Numbered from the stretch's first letter, positions 8,188 through 17,346 are shown. The stretch: DNA of 26,827 bases from UBA4716 sp002438865 (GCA_937907325.1 CALERO010000075.1:1-26827), one strand, 5' to 3'. The notes: generated by a model from the sequence alone, not told the origin. A program made the numbers and translations.

Positions 8188-10935
8188 ATGAAAAAATTAT
8201 TATCAACTTTTTTGGCGCTTTCAATGCTTTCGGCAACGCTTGTTATGCCGGCGGCAATGGCGGAGGACGAAACAACTCCGAGCGCTCCTTATGAAGTTCT
8301 GTATGATTTGAATTATGATGAAGCAAAATACGATTCAAATCTTTGGGCTTGGTATAACGGCTCTCTTGAGGGAAAAGTGGGCTATACTGACGAAGAAGGA
8401 TTTTCCGGCAACAGAAGCGTAAAAATGGAGACAAAAAATGATGAGTATTCGGCTTTTATGCCGTATCATGGCTGGGACGGTAAAGCGGCTGAGTTTTCGT
8501 TTGCCGATGGCGTAACATACATAATGAGCTTTAAGGTGAAGGATATATCACCCAACAAAGATACGTTCTACTATGGTATGCGAACAGATGATAAACTATG
8601 GATATGGGGAAATCAGGATATATTAAATCCTACAGATGACGGCTGGAGATCGGTGAGTTATAAATTTGTAGGCGGTCAGGATTTGGGCGGCGGCGCTAAG
8701 CTTGTTAAAACTCCCGCATTTTTCTATAATTCAAACAGCGTAAGAAATGACGGTGTTGCTTTGATTGACGATTTCAGAGTAGTACAGATTAACGATACAT
8801 CAATTCTTGACGGAACAGACCCGACATCGGAGATAGCCAAGCTTTCAGCCGATGAAATTCTGATTAAGTTCTCGCAGGAGATGAGCAGTGACGTAACAAA
8901 CCCGAAAGCATATATGATAAACGGCGAAGTACCGCAGTCTGTTGTATATGACGATACAACAAAAACCGCAGCGATTGTTCCGTCAAAGAGCCTTGAATAC
9001 GGAAGCGACGTAACCGTTGCTGTCAGCGCCTGCGATTACATCGGCAGAGCGCTTTACAATACAACTACACAGAAGTATGTTATAAATCCGCAGATGGTTT
9101 CGACAACCTTACCCGACGACGGTGCGGAAGAAACGGTCGGCAGAAATACCTACAGCGTAACCTTTGATAAGGATATTGCTTCGGCTTCCGTAACGGTAAA
9201 CGGAACAGCCTTATCGGCGGACGCAGTAAAGGTAAACGGAAAAGCAGTTTCGTTTGAAACGCTGTTCGGCGGTGCGGGCGAAAAAACTGTTTCCGTAACG
9301 GCTGTCGGCACAGAGGGCGGAGAAGTGACGGTAACGAGAACGTTCAATATAAGCGACGACTGGGTAGCGTTTACCGACTTTGAAAACAGATATAATGTGA
9401 GCAACTTTGCTGCCAAGGCATACGGATTTATAGAAGGTTTCACGAGTGCAAGCGTAGAACTCACAGGCACGCAGGTTCATTCGGGTGCATATTCACTGCA
9501 CACGATAGCTGAGTCAAGCGGTAACACCGCTCTTATAAACGGTAAAAACGGTGGCTGGGCATATTCCAAAGGCGGTGCAAACTTCACGGGTCTTGAAGTA
9601 GGAAAAACATATAAATATTCATACTGGGTATATGCGGACGAGGCGGCAACGGTAGTTACACCGCACGTGCTTGTTAAAAATGCATCCGGAGGATATAGTT
9701 GGAAAATAGCAGGTGACAGTGCAAAATACAGTACAATGCCGAAACAGCAGTGGAACTATTTTGAAACAACGTTTACAGCAGAAACAACCGAGCTTCCGAT
9801 TTTCTTCAATATTCCGGCAAATCTTTATATAGATGATATAAGAATTGACATAATCCCCACAGCCGAGGAGGTAAGCACAACACTTCCCGCAGAGGGAACA
9901 AATGCCGAGCTTGGCTACAATGAGTATTCAATGACATTTGATAAAGATATTGCGTCGGCACAGGTTACGTATAACGGAAAAACAACCGACGCCGTTGTAG
10001 GAACGGACGCAAAGACAATCAATTTTGGTCTTGCGGCAATTAAGGACGGCAATGTTACAATTGTTGTTACCGATACAAAAGGTATAACCGCAACGATTAC
10101 AAAAGCAATTACCGTTCCCGATACATTGGTAGCATACACCGGCTTTGATAAAGGCGACTGGATGCAGGCTTATTTATGGAATAACCTTTGGAACGGACCA
10201 TTTGTAACGGAGGGTTATCGTTCACCGGGTTCTGCCGCAAAGCTTGTAACTACAGATACATACGGTTATTCCGTAGGCTTGTGCGAATGGGAAACTTCAA
10301 GGGTAGATTACGGTCCCAAAACAACCGCTACAGGTACGGGAACAAGTACAACAAGACAGATTGAGTCGGGTAAATGGTATAAGGTATCATTCTATGCAAA
10401 GGCGGCAGTTGCCGGCGAAAAGCCGACGCTTGGTATTGCACGCCGTAAAGCGGACAATCAGGGCGAAGGCATTGCTATGTTTGAAATGACAGACGATATG
10501 ACAAAGTATGAAGCAACCTTTAAGGCTGTGTCGGATAAGATGCCTTTCCTCTACAGAGAAGAAATGAACTATGAAATCATACTGGACGATGTACTTATCG
10601 AACAGATTGAGTCGCCGTATGATTACACATATGATTTAAGTGCAAAGAGCGTTAAAAAGGGTGCGTCGGTTACTGCAACGCTTTCAAACGAAAAGCTTGC
10701 CACACCGATGAACGGCATTGCGGCAATCGCATTGTATAAGGACGGAATATTAAAAGAATGCCACATCACAAACGTAACAAATCTTGCATTGGGAAGCACT
10801 GTAACAACAACAGCCGTAACCGTGCCGGACGATATAGATGACGGCGAATATACGGTTAAGGCGTTCCTTTGGGAGAATACAAATCTTATCCCGATGTGCA
10901 ATACCAGAATAATAAGCGAACCGAAAGTACAGTAA
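8188..10935 (+). CDS. Secreted multi-module carbohydrate-binding protein, no catalytic domain seen
   Basis: Exported protein of 915 residues with a clear signal peptide (MKKLLSTFLALSMLSATLVM, cleavage near AMA/ED at residue 25). Three beta-sandwich modules of CBM4/9-like appearance lie at about residues 35-200, 392-556 and 647-807. Each opens with an aromatic/Asp start (YDLNYDEA, FTDFENRY, YTGFDKGD) and ends in a DDI/DDV strand (IDDFRV, IDDIRI, LDDVLI). Between them are Ig-like units at about 212-300, 302-388 and 560-643; the last two are clearly duplicated (STTLP..., then FDKDIASA). The C-terminal module (810-915: MNGIAAIALYKDG, TVKAFLW) recurs inside the 1354-residue protein downstream. No glycosidase or lyase motif is visible and there is no SLH or LPXTG anchor. 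AAAGGA lies 7 bases before the ATG. Probable role is glycan capture for the adjacent importer, which is inference. Confidence 0.8.
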   Translation: MKKLLSTFLALSMLSATLVMPAAMAEDETTPSAPYEVLYDLNYDEAKYDSNLWAWYNGSLEGKVGYTDEEGFSGNRSVKMETKNDEYSAFMPYHGWDGKAAEFSFADGVTYIMSFKVKDISPNKDTFYYGMRTDDKLWIWGNQDILNPTDDGWRSVSYKFVGGQDLGGGAKLVKTPAFFYNSNSVRNDGVALIDDFRVVQINDTSILDGTDPTSEIAKLSADEILIKFSQEMSSDVTNPKAYMINGEVPQSVVYDDTTKTAAIVPSKSLEYGSDVTVAVSACDYIGRALYNTTTQKYVINPQMVSTTLPDDGAEETVGRNTYSVTFDKDIASASVTVNGTALSADAVKVNGKAVSFETLFGGAGEKTVSVTAVGTEGGEVTVTRTFNISDDWVAFTDFENRYNVSNFAAKAYGFIEGFTSASVELTGTQVHSGAYSLHTIAESSGNTALINGKNGGWAYSKGGANFTGLEVGKTYKYSYWVYADEAATVVTPHVLVKNASGGYSWKIAGDSAKYSTMPKQQWNYFETTFTAETTELPIFFNIPANLYIDDIRIDIIPTAEEVSTTLPAEGTNAELGYNEYSMTFDKDIASAQVTYNGKTTDAVVGTDAKTINFGLAAIKDGNVTIVVTDTKGITATITKAITVPDTLVAYTGFDKGDWMQAYLWNNLWNGPFVTEGYRSPGSAAKLVTTDTYGYSVGLCEWETSRVDYGPKTTATGTGTSTTRQIESGKWYKVSFYAKAAVAGEKPTLGIARRKADNQGEGIAMFEMTDDMTKYEATFKAVSDKMPFLYREEMNYEIILDDVLIEQIESPYDYTYDLSAKSVKKGASVTATLSNEKLATPMNGIAAIALYKDGILKECHITNVTNLALGSTVTTTAVTVPDDIDDGEYTVKAFLWENTNLIPMCNTRIISEPKVQ

Positions 10936-10952
10936 ACATATTCGGTAAGCCG

Positions 10953-10978
10953 GAAAAAAGCGATATATCACTTTTTTC
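10953..10978. repeat. AT-rich palindrome, copy 1
   Basis: A 26-base inverted repeat centred on GATATATC, with flanking GAAAAAAG and CTTTTTTC arms and one mismatched pair (C10961/A10970). It lies 18 bases past the stop of the 915-residue gene. A near-identical sequence is at the right end of the window (26805-26827). Confidence 0.65.
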
Positions 10979-10988
10979 AAATAACAAA

Positions 10989-11016
10989 GCAGACAAACCT
11001 CAAACGGTTTGTCTGC
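10989..11016 (+). terminator. Perfect 11-bp hairpin
   Basis: GCAGACAAACC (10989-10999) is perfectly complementary to GGTTTGTCTGC (11006-11016) with a 6-nt loop. No T-run follows directly; it precedes a stronger terminator by seven bases and probably acts in tandem with it. Confidence 0.6.
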
Positions 11017-11022
11017 AATCTG

Positions 11023-11057
11023 AACGGAGCCGTTGCCGAGACGGCTCCGTTTTTTTT
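11023..11057 (+). terminator. Intrinsic (Rho-independent) terminator
   Basis: AACGGAGCCGT (11023-11033) pairs with ACGGCTCCGTT (11041-11051) around a 7-nt loop and runs directly into a T-tract to 11057. This is a textbook intrinsic terminator. It separates the transporter/secreted-protein genes from the enzyme operon that follows. Confidence 0.9.
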
Positions 11058-11109
11058 GTATATTAATATATAAAACTAAAATCAGACATAAAAAACAAAA
11101 CGGTGTACA

Positions 11110-11138
11110 TTGATTTTGCACTCCAAAGTCTTTAAAAT
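11110..11138 (+). promoter_or_regulatory. Putative sigma-A promoter of the enzyme operon
   Basis: TTGATT (11110-11115) and TAAAAT (11133-11138) are separated by exactly 17 bases and resemble -35 and -10 boxes (four and five matches to consensus). They lie just after the strong terminator and about 35 bases before the first start codon of the seven-gene operon. Transcription would start near 11145. No obvious operator palindrome was found beside it; the regulator is not in the window. Confidence 0.5.
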
Positions 11139-11157
11139 TAAAAGTAAGATGATTAAT

Positions 11158-11165
11158 AAGGAGAG
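11158..11165 (+). promoter_or_regulatory. Shine-Dalgarno fixing the start of the GH28-like gene
   Basis: AAGGAGAG lies 7 bases before ATG 11173. The frame extends upstream to 11110, but those codons overlap the promoter and have no ribosome binding site, so the shorter start is preferred. Confidence 0.75.
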
Positions 11166-11172
11166 AAACATT

Positions 11173-12555
11173 ATGGGAATATTAACGGTTTCAGTAACTG
11201 ACTTCGGCGCGGTTCCATATATTGAACAACAGCAGACCGACGCTTTTCAAAAAGCGATTGACTATTGCTTTGAAAAAGGCGGCGGTGAAGTACAAGTACC
11301 CGAGGGAAGCTTTGTTGTGGGCGATATTCGTCTGCGCAGTAATATAACCTTGCATTTAATGGAGAACGCAGTGATTTTGGGAAGTCTTAACCCCAAAGCG
11401 TATCAGCATATAAATGAAGATAAAGTACAGCCGCTTCCGCCGCTTGAAAATACACGTCTGCGTTGGCTTTCGCCGTGGCAATGGGCGATTTTAAAGGGAC
11501 AGTATAAAGCGCATCTCTATTCGGTCGGCAGTTACTGGAATTACGGAATTATACGTGCGGCATATGCCGAAAATATTGCAATAATCGGCGAAAAAGGCTC
11601 TAAAATAGACGGCAGAAACATCTATGACCCCGAGGGCGAGGAATTTTACCGCGGTCCTCACGCCGTTAATATGCACCATTGCAAAAATGTGCGTTTTGAG
11701 GGTTATGCGGTTGAAAACAGTTCAAACTGGGCGCATGCAATTTTCCAATCCGAAAATGTTGAATTTAAAAACTTAACCGTGGAGGGCGGTCATGACGCAC
11801 TTCACGTCCGCTGCTGCAAAAACGTCGAAATTGACAATTGCCGTCTTATAACGGGCGACGATTGCGTTGCCGGGTTCGGCAATCTGAACGTTCATATAAA
11901 TAACTGCTATATCAGCTCGGCGTGCAGTGCTTTTCGTTTCGGCGGAGCAAATATCCTCATAGAAAACTGCGAGGTGTATGCGCCGTGCAAATACCCTATG
12001 CGCGGTACTCTGCCTATGGCTGATCGCATGAGCCATACATTGGACTGCACCGAAAAGGGCAGACATAATATGCTTTGCTTCTTTACATATTTCGTGAGCG
12101 ACGATTTACCGGCGCTTTCGGAACAGGGAAAAATCACCGTGAAAAATTGTACCGTAATCGGTGCGGATAAATTCTTCCACTTAAATCTTTCGGGAAACGA
12201 AGCGTGGCAGAGAGGCAATCCGCCGACGGATATTTGCTTTGAAAATATAAAAGCGGAAAATATCTCGGGCGGAATATGCGCCTACGGAAACGGAAAAGTT
12301 CCGTTTGAGATGACATTTAAAAACGTGGAATATTCCGTCCGTGAGGGATATGAAAAAGAGCCGTTTATGCTTACGGCAAATTTCGGAAAGCTGGAGCTTG
12401 ACAACGTAAAAGTGACGGGATATAACGGAAATGCGTTTATAAAAGGCTGGTCGGAAAAGGGAGATATTGTCCTTAACGATTTTGAGTGCGAAAATATAAA
12501 AGACGGCGAATTTTATGTTCTCGCAAACGAAGAATTTAAGTGCCGTCCGATATAA
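11173..12555 (+). CDS. GH28-like parallel beta-helix glycosidase, cytoplasmic
   Basis: Protein of 460 residues without signal peptide, starting with a typical pectinase-fold opening (TVSVTDFGA, then TDAFQKAID and a GGGEVQVPEG strand). Repeating strand-turn units with N/C ladders follow (NVRFEGYAVENSSNW, NVEFKNLTVEGG, NVEIDNCRLITGDD). The acidic residues D208 (GGHDALHV) and D229-D230 (TGDDCVAG) have the 21-residue spacing of the three catalytic aspartates of GH28 polygalacturonases, suggesting inverting hydrolysis of a uronide or related glycoside. The GHG histidine expected about 21 residues later is replaced in the SACSAFRFGG segment; R285 could serve in the substrate-binding role. Cysteine content is high (about 17), in keeping with a reduced cytoplasmic location. 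First gene of a seven-gene operon, 11 bases before the next start. Substrate uncertain: galacturonide or another exo-cleaved sugar. Confidence 0.8.
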   Translation: MGILTVSVTDFGAVPYIEQQQTDAFQKAIDYCFEKGGGEVQVPEGSFVVGDIRLRSNITLHLMENAVILGSLNPKAYQHINEDKVQPLPPLENTRLRWLSPWQWAILKGQYKAHLYSVGSYWNYGIIRAAYAENIAIIGEKGSKIDGRNIYDPEGEEFYRGPHAVNMHHCKNVRFEGYAVENSSNWAHAIFQSENVEFKNLTVEGGHDALHVRCCKNVEIDNCRLITGDDCVAGFGNLNVHINNCYISSACSAFRFGGANILIENCEVYAPCKYPMRGTLPMADRMSHTLDCTEKGRHNMLCFFTYFVSDDLPALSEQGKITVKNCTVIGADKFFHLNLSGNEAWQRGNPPTDICFENIKAENISGGICAYGNGKVPFEMTFKNVEYSVREGYEKEPFMLTANFGKLELDNVKVTGYNGNAFIKGWSEKGDIVLNDFECENIKDGEFYVLANEEFKCRPI

Positions 12556-12566
12556 GGGGTAATGTT

Positions 12567-14249
12567 ATGATATATAAGGCTTATTTGAGAAATTCGCTCG
12601 ATACCGTGTTCTACAATTCGGATATAAGTGCCGATAATTTGAAGTATACGTCAATGCTTAAAAACGAGTGCTTTTCGTTTCAGGTGTCTTTTACGGCGGA
12701 GCTTGAGCCGGGCGAGGGTAATGGCTGGAATGACGTTGTTGAGATAAGAGCGGAGGTGAGCTCTGAAATCAAGGATAAAATAAGCGTTTACATTATGGAC
12801 AACGTTCCGGCTATGCGTGTCGGATACAGTACGGCGGACGATTGGTTTTTAAGAAAAGATCCCGGTTTGTATCCCGATTATTTGTCCGAGAGAAAAAATA
12901 ATTTTTTCTCCGTACCTACGGGATACCGGAAAAACATTTGGTTTAATGTTAATGAAGAACTTGAGGAGCTGTATCCGAAAGAATATAAAATAACAATTAA
13001 ATTCTATGACCGTCAAACAAATGAGCTTGCAGCCGAAAAGGAGCTAACGATTAATGTGCTTGACGCAAATCTGCCAAAGCAGAGCATTATCGCAACCAAT
13101 TGGATACATTACGATTGTATTGCGCATTTTTCAAACACTAAGCCGTTTTCAAAGAATTTCTTTGAAGCGGCTGAAAGCTACATACGTCTTGCGGCAAAAA
13201 ACGGGCAGAATATGATATTTACGCCTGCGTTTACACCTCCGCTCGATACCCCCATAGGCGAAGAACGTGCCACGGTACAGCTTATCGGGGTTGAGAGGAA
13301 AAACGGGAAATATATATTTGATTTTTCACTGCTTAAAAAATTTATAGAATTGGCTTTAAAATGCAAAATCGAGTATTTCGAGCACAGCCATTTGTTTACG
13401 CAGTGGGGTGCGAAAAATGCGCCGAAAATTATTGTCCGTGTGAACGGTAAGAATAAAAAACTGTTCGGCTGGCATACAGATGCCGCTTCAGATGAGTACA
13501 AAAATTTTCTGCACGAATATCTTACCGAATTAAAAGCCTTTTTAAAGGATAACGGCTATGAAAAGAGATTTTTCTTCCATATCTCCGATGAGCCGACACG
13601 GGAGCATTTGGAAAGCTATAGCTCTGCAAGCAGTTTTATGCATAAGGAGCTTGAAAATTATCCGAGCGGCGACGCATTGTCCGAGTACGAATTTTACGAA
13701 AACGGATTTGTACAAACGCCGATAGTTGTGACACGCCGTATAAAAGATTTTTTGGGACGTGCAAAACCGCTCTGGCTGTATTATACGGGATATGAATGTG
13801 ATGAGAATATGTCAAACCGTGTTATAGGAATGCCGCAGGAGCGCGGAAGAATACTCGGCACTCAGCTGTATTACTTTAATATAGACGGGTTTCTGCAATG
13901 GGGATTTAACGCACATCACAACAGACTGTCCAGATTGATGACAGACCCGCGTATTTCAAGCGATATGGACGGTGATTTTACGGGCGGTACTTCATATCTG
14001 GTTTATCCGAACGGAAAAAAAGCCGAGCCGTCCGTACGGCTTATGACTTTCCGCGACCAAATGCAGGACACAAGAGCGTTTAAGCTTTTGGAAACGCTTA
14101 CGGACAGAGAATATGTGTGCGGAATAATTAAAAAGCACATACCCGACATCAGTTTTAACTGCAGGGTAACGGCAGAACAAATGCTTGATCTGCGGAACGA
14201 AATTAATCTTAAAATAAAAGCAGTACAAGGAGAAAAAAATGAATTATAA
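12567..14249 (+). CDS. DUF4091 / GH123-like glycoside hydrolase
   Basis: Protein of 560 residues, start ATG 12567 (AAGGGG just upstream) rather than the in-frame ATG 12540, which lies inside the preceding gene. Residues 1-168 form a beta-sandwich (ECFSFQVSF, KITIKFYDRQ) and residues 170-540 a probable TIM barrel. The motif FFFHISDEP places an adjacent Asp-Glu pair at D341-E342; in GH123 N-acetylgalactosaminidases such a pair stabilises the substrate acetamido group and acts as acid. The C-terminal part has the DUF4091 hallmark LQWGFN..., TSYLVYPNG and PSVRLMTFRDQMQD. No signal peptide, so cytoplasmic. Its 3' end overlaps the next gene by 11 bases. GH123-like N-acetylhexosaminidase activity is one option, but many DUF4091 proteins are uncharacterised and could act on other sugars. 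Confidence 0.75.
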   Translation: MIYKAYLRNSLDTVFYNSDISADNLKYTSMLKNECFSFQVSFTAELEPGEGNGWNDVVEIRAEVSSEIKDKISVYIMDNVPAMRVGYSTADDWFLRKDPGLYPDYLSERKNNFFSVPTGYRKNIWFNVNEELEELYPKEYKITIKFYDRQTNELAAEKELTINVLDANLPKQSIIATNWIHYDCIAHFSNTKPFSKNFFEAAESYIRLAAKNGQNMIFTPAFTPPLDTPIGEERATVQLIGVERKNGKYIFDFSLLKKFIELALKCKIEYFEHSHLFTQWGAKNAPKIIVRVNGKNKKLFGWHTDAASDEYKNFLHEYLTELKAFLKDNGYEKRFFFHISDEPTREHLESYSSASSFMHKELENYPSGDALSEYEFYENGFVQTPIVVTRRIKDFLGRAKPLWLYYTGYECDENMSNRVIGMPQERGRILGTQLYYFNIDGFLQWGFNAHHNRLSRLMTDPRISSDMDGDFTGGTSYLVYPNGKKAEPSVRLMTFRDQMQDTRAFKLLETLTDREYVCGIIKKHIPDISFNCRVTAEQMLDLRNEINLKIKAVQGEKNEL

Positions 14250-17200
14250 TACGGAACAGTGGTACAATACCGCTCAAAAGCTTGTGGAAGAAGGAGTGGT
14301 ATTATTAAAAAACGATAACGGCGTATTGCCTATAAAAAAAGGCAAAATTGCGGTGTTCGGATACGCACAGCTGGAGTCGGGCAATTATTCGGTAACGGGA
14401 AACGATATTGCTTCGGCACTGAAAAATAACGGCTGCGAAATCGACGAGGAGCTGTACGCACGCTACAAAGCCGTTGACGGCGGTGTAAAGCGTTACCGCA
14501 CAAACACGCCCGTTACCATTATCAGCAACGAAATTGTTTTCACCGATGATGAAATCCGAAATATAAAGGATAACGGTGCGGAAACTGCAATTATCGTTAT
14601 CGGCAGAAACAGCGGTGAAAATGAGGACGTCAAGAACGAGGAGGGCGGATACCTTCTTTCACGCTACGAGAAAAAGCTGATTAAGGCTGTCGGCAAGGCT
14701 TTTGATAAGGCAGTATTGATATTGTCCGTGGTCGGCAGTATCGATTTGGGATTTTTGGACGAAAGCAAAATTGACGCAATTCTCTATACAAACAAGCTGT
14801 ATGATATGGGCGCAGAGGGCGTTGCACGCATCTTGTGCGGAGATGTTAATCCGTCGGGAAAGCTTACTTTCACTATGGCAAAGCATCTTAATGATTATTC
14901 GTCAACGGAAACCTTCGGCGAACACGGCGGAGGACTTGTACAGGACTACAAAGAGGATATTTTTATCGGCTACAGATATTTTGACACGTTTGATAAAAAT
15001 GACTGCGTTGTTTATCCGTTCGGGTTCGGGTTGTCGTACACAACCTTTGAAATCAAGCCCGTATGCTTTGAGTCGGGCGAAACAATTAGGGTGGGCATTG
15101 ATGTGACAAATACGGGCAAATGCGACGGCAAAGAGGTTGTACAGCTGTATTTCGCACCGCCGAAGCTTTCGGACGGCGCAAAGCTCGGACGTCCCGAAAA
15201 GGAGCTTTGCGGTTTTGCCAAAACAAAGCTGTTAGAGCCGGGCGAGAGCGAGCGTGTTGAAATTTGCGTAAATACCGCCGATATGGCAGGATATGACGAT
15301 ACGGGCGTACTCGGCACAAAGTCGGTATGGGTACTGGAAAAGGGTACATATACACTGCTTGCCGGCAGCAGCAGTGCGGACGTTAAAACGGCAGGCGAAT
15401 ATGTTCTCGGCGAAACACAGTTTATCCGCAGATGTATGCCGATTGCAACGGCTCTCGGAGAACGTCTGCTTGCGGACGGCTCGTGGGAAAAACTGCCTGC
15501 CGATGAAAAAAGTGCGGAGTATGATATGGCGGTTTCGCCCAAGGGCATAAACCGTATTCCGTCGGATATTGCAACCGTTCCGTTTGAAAAACTGAAAATC
15601 GGCGGGGAAAGCGTTGTTAAGGTTTTGCCGGGCGTGGGCGGCTATTACGATTTGACATTTGAGGGCGACACCTCAAAGAAAATCGAGGATTTGATTGATA
15701 TTTCGTTTAACGGCGTCGTTGCCGAGCTTAAATCGGACGATAACAATTGTGCAAAGGTTACTTTGCCTAAGTGCTTAGACAAAATGTACACCGAAATCCG
15801 CATTAAAGCAAAATGCGATAATCCGCCCGTATCGGCTCTCTTGCTTCAAAAATCGGACACTACAGTCAAGATTAAAAGCAGCGGTAAAAACATTGTAAAC
15901 GGTCATAATTTTTACGAGTGTTCGTACGGTCTGGAAATCCGCAGCGAACGCCAAAAGGACGAGGTTATCGACTTCCTCACGTGGTTCTGGGCGACCGGCA
16001 ACAATGCCTCGTACCGTCTTGACGTGGAGGAGGCGGGATATTACGACATCAGCTTTAAGTGCAGATATTCGGGCGAAACCGAAAAAATCGGCAGCGTTAT
16101 GAGTATGGCTGTTTCAAATATTTCTCAGCCGCTTTCGGGCGCAAATCTTGAAAAAGCCGTTGATGAAAACGGGGATTGCGTTTTTGCATATACAAAGCCT
16201 GTCACAATCGAACTGCCGGCAGGTATTGCGTATCTGAAATTTGTCGTAGAAAAGCTTCCGTTCCCCGATATGGCGGAAATTATTATAGAAAAAAGCACGG
16301 CGGAGTCTGTTGCAAAAACATCTGACGGCGAGGTCAAAAAAGCCGAAAAAGCCGCATTTAAGCCGATGCCGCAGATTGAGCCGGACGACGGCATACGTGT
16401 GGGTATTTTACTGCACGATGTTTACGAAAATCTCGATCTTATGAATGTATTTTTGGAACAGCTTTCAAACAGCGAGCTGGCAACAATCGTATCGGGAACA
16501 AGCTTAAACAAGACACCTCATTCGAGCGTAGGCTGCAATCACCCTCTGTTTGTGCGCGGTGTTCCTGCGGCGCAGACTGCGGACGGCAGTAACGGTTTGT
16601 ATCAGCCGGGCGTTAAGACGGTGACGTATTCCGCACCCATTTTGCTCGCATCAAGCTTTAACCGTGATCTTATGCGTGAATACGGAAACGCAATAGGCGA
16701 GGAGTGCCGAAACTGCGATGTGGATATGTGGCTCGCACCGGCAATAAATATATTCAGAAATCCTCTCGGCGGCAGAAATTACACGTATGCGTCCGAGGAC
16801 CCGTATGTTGCGGCTGTATTTGCGATTGAGCAGATAAAAGCGGTTCAGGCGCACGGCGTTGTGTCGATGATGAAGCACTATTGCGCAAACAATACAGAGT
16901 ATGAGAGATTGAAGTCAAACAGCCGTGTCAGCGAGAGAGCCCTGCGTGAAATTTATATGAAAGGCTTTGAACTTGCAATACGCGAGGCAAATCCGTGGGC
17001 TATAATGAGCTCATATAACCACGTGAATAATATAAAGGTGTGCGAGAATAGACGGCTTGTTACGGATATACCGAGAGATGAGTGGCACTGGGACGGTGTG
17101 TTCGTAACGGACTGGTGGAACGACTCAAACCATGTCCGTGAGCTTAAGGCGGGTCATGATCTGAAAATGGCAACAGGCGATATTGACGGCGTAACAAAGG

Positions 17201-17346
17201 CGCTGGACAGCGGAGAGCTTACACGTGAACAAGTGTATGTATCGGCTCGGAGAGTTTTAAATATGCTTATGAAAATTGCATCGGTAAAGAAGTTTATGGA
17301 AAAAGAAGAAAACAGGGAGGTTTCAAATGCTCAAGGTAACATCTAA
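14239..17346 (+). CDS. GH3 glycosidase with reversed domain order
   Basis: Protein of 1035 residues, leaderless. Here the GH3 C-terminal alpha/beta domain comes first (residues 10-215: LVEEGVVLLKNDNGVLPI, IGRNSGENED, GDVNPSGKLTFT), then an FnIII-like domain (about 257-390: VYPFGFGLSYTTFE, ELCGFAKTKLLEPGE). A roughly 270-residue insert (about 430-690) with two beta-sandwich stretches follows, and finally the GH3 TIM-barrel domain (about 720-1015). In the barrel, MWLAPAINIFRNPLGGRN, SMMKHYCANN and FVTDWW are visible, with D958 as the likely nucleophile. E127 in the SGEN segment aligns with the acid/base region of other GH3 enzymes. This order is the opposite of the usual barrel-first layout and is known from some ruminal beta-glucosidases. 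GAATT start at 14239 is preceded by AAGGAG and overlaps the preceding gene. Probable beta-glycosidase on an oligosaccharide end; sugar specificity not readable. Confidence 0.88.
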   Translation: MNYNTEQWYNTAQKLVEEGVVLLKNDNGVLPIKKGKIAVFGYAQLESGNYSVTGNDIASALKNNGCEIDEELYARYKAVDGGVKRYRTNTPVTIISNEIVFTDDEIRNIKDNGAETAIIVIGRNSGENEDVKNEEGGYLLSRYEKKLIKAVGKAFDKAVLILSVVGSIDLGFLDESKIDAILYTNKLYDMGAEGVARILCGDVNPSGKLTFTMAKHLNDYSSTETFGEHGGGLVQDYKEDIFIGYRYFDTFDKNDCVVYPFGFGLSYTTFEIKPVCFESGETIRVGIDVTNTGKCDGKEVVQLYFAPPKLSDGAKLGRPEKELCGFAKTKLLEPGESERVEICVNTADMAGYDDTGVLGTKSVWVLEKGTYTLLAGSSSADVKTAGEYVLGETQFIRRCMPIATALGERLLADGSWEKLPADEKSAEYDMAVSPKGINRIPSDIATVPFEKLKIGGESVVKVLPGVGGYYDLTFEGDTSKKIEDLIDISFNGVVAELKSDDNNCAKVTLPKCLDKMYTEIRIKAKCDNPPVSALLLQKSDTTVKIKSSGKNIVNGHNFYECSYGLEIRSERQKDEVIDFLTWFWATGNNASYRLDVEEAGYYDISFKCRYSGETEKIGSVMSMAVSNISQPLSGANLEKAVDENGDCVFAYTKPVTIELPAGIAYLKFVVEKLPFPDMAEIIIEKSTAESVAKTSDGEVKKAEKAAFKPMPQIEPDDGIRVGILLHDVYENLDLMNVFLEQLSNSELATIVSGTSLNKTPHSSVGCNHPLFVRGVPAAQTADGSNGLYQPGVKTVTYSAPILLASSFNRDLMREYGNAIGEECRNCDVDMWLAPAINIFRNPLGGRNYTYASEDPYVAAVFAIEQIKAVQAHGVVSMMKHYCANNTEYERLKSNSRVSERALREIYMKGFELAIREANPWAIMSSYNHVNNIKVCENRRLVTDIPRDEWHWDGVFVTDWWNDSNHVRELKAGHDLKMATGDIDGVTKALDSGELTREQVYVSARRVLNMLMKIASVKKFMEKEENREVSNAQGNI

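Noticed and set aside
10869..11066. Small plus-strand frame between the 915-residue gene and the enzyme operon
   Set aside because: It spans the palindrome, both hairpins and the intrinsic terminator, and has no ribosome binding site.
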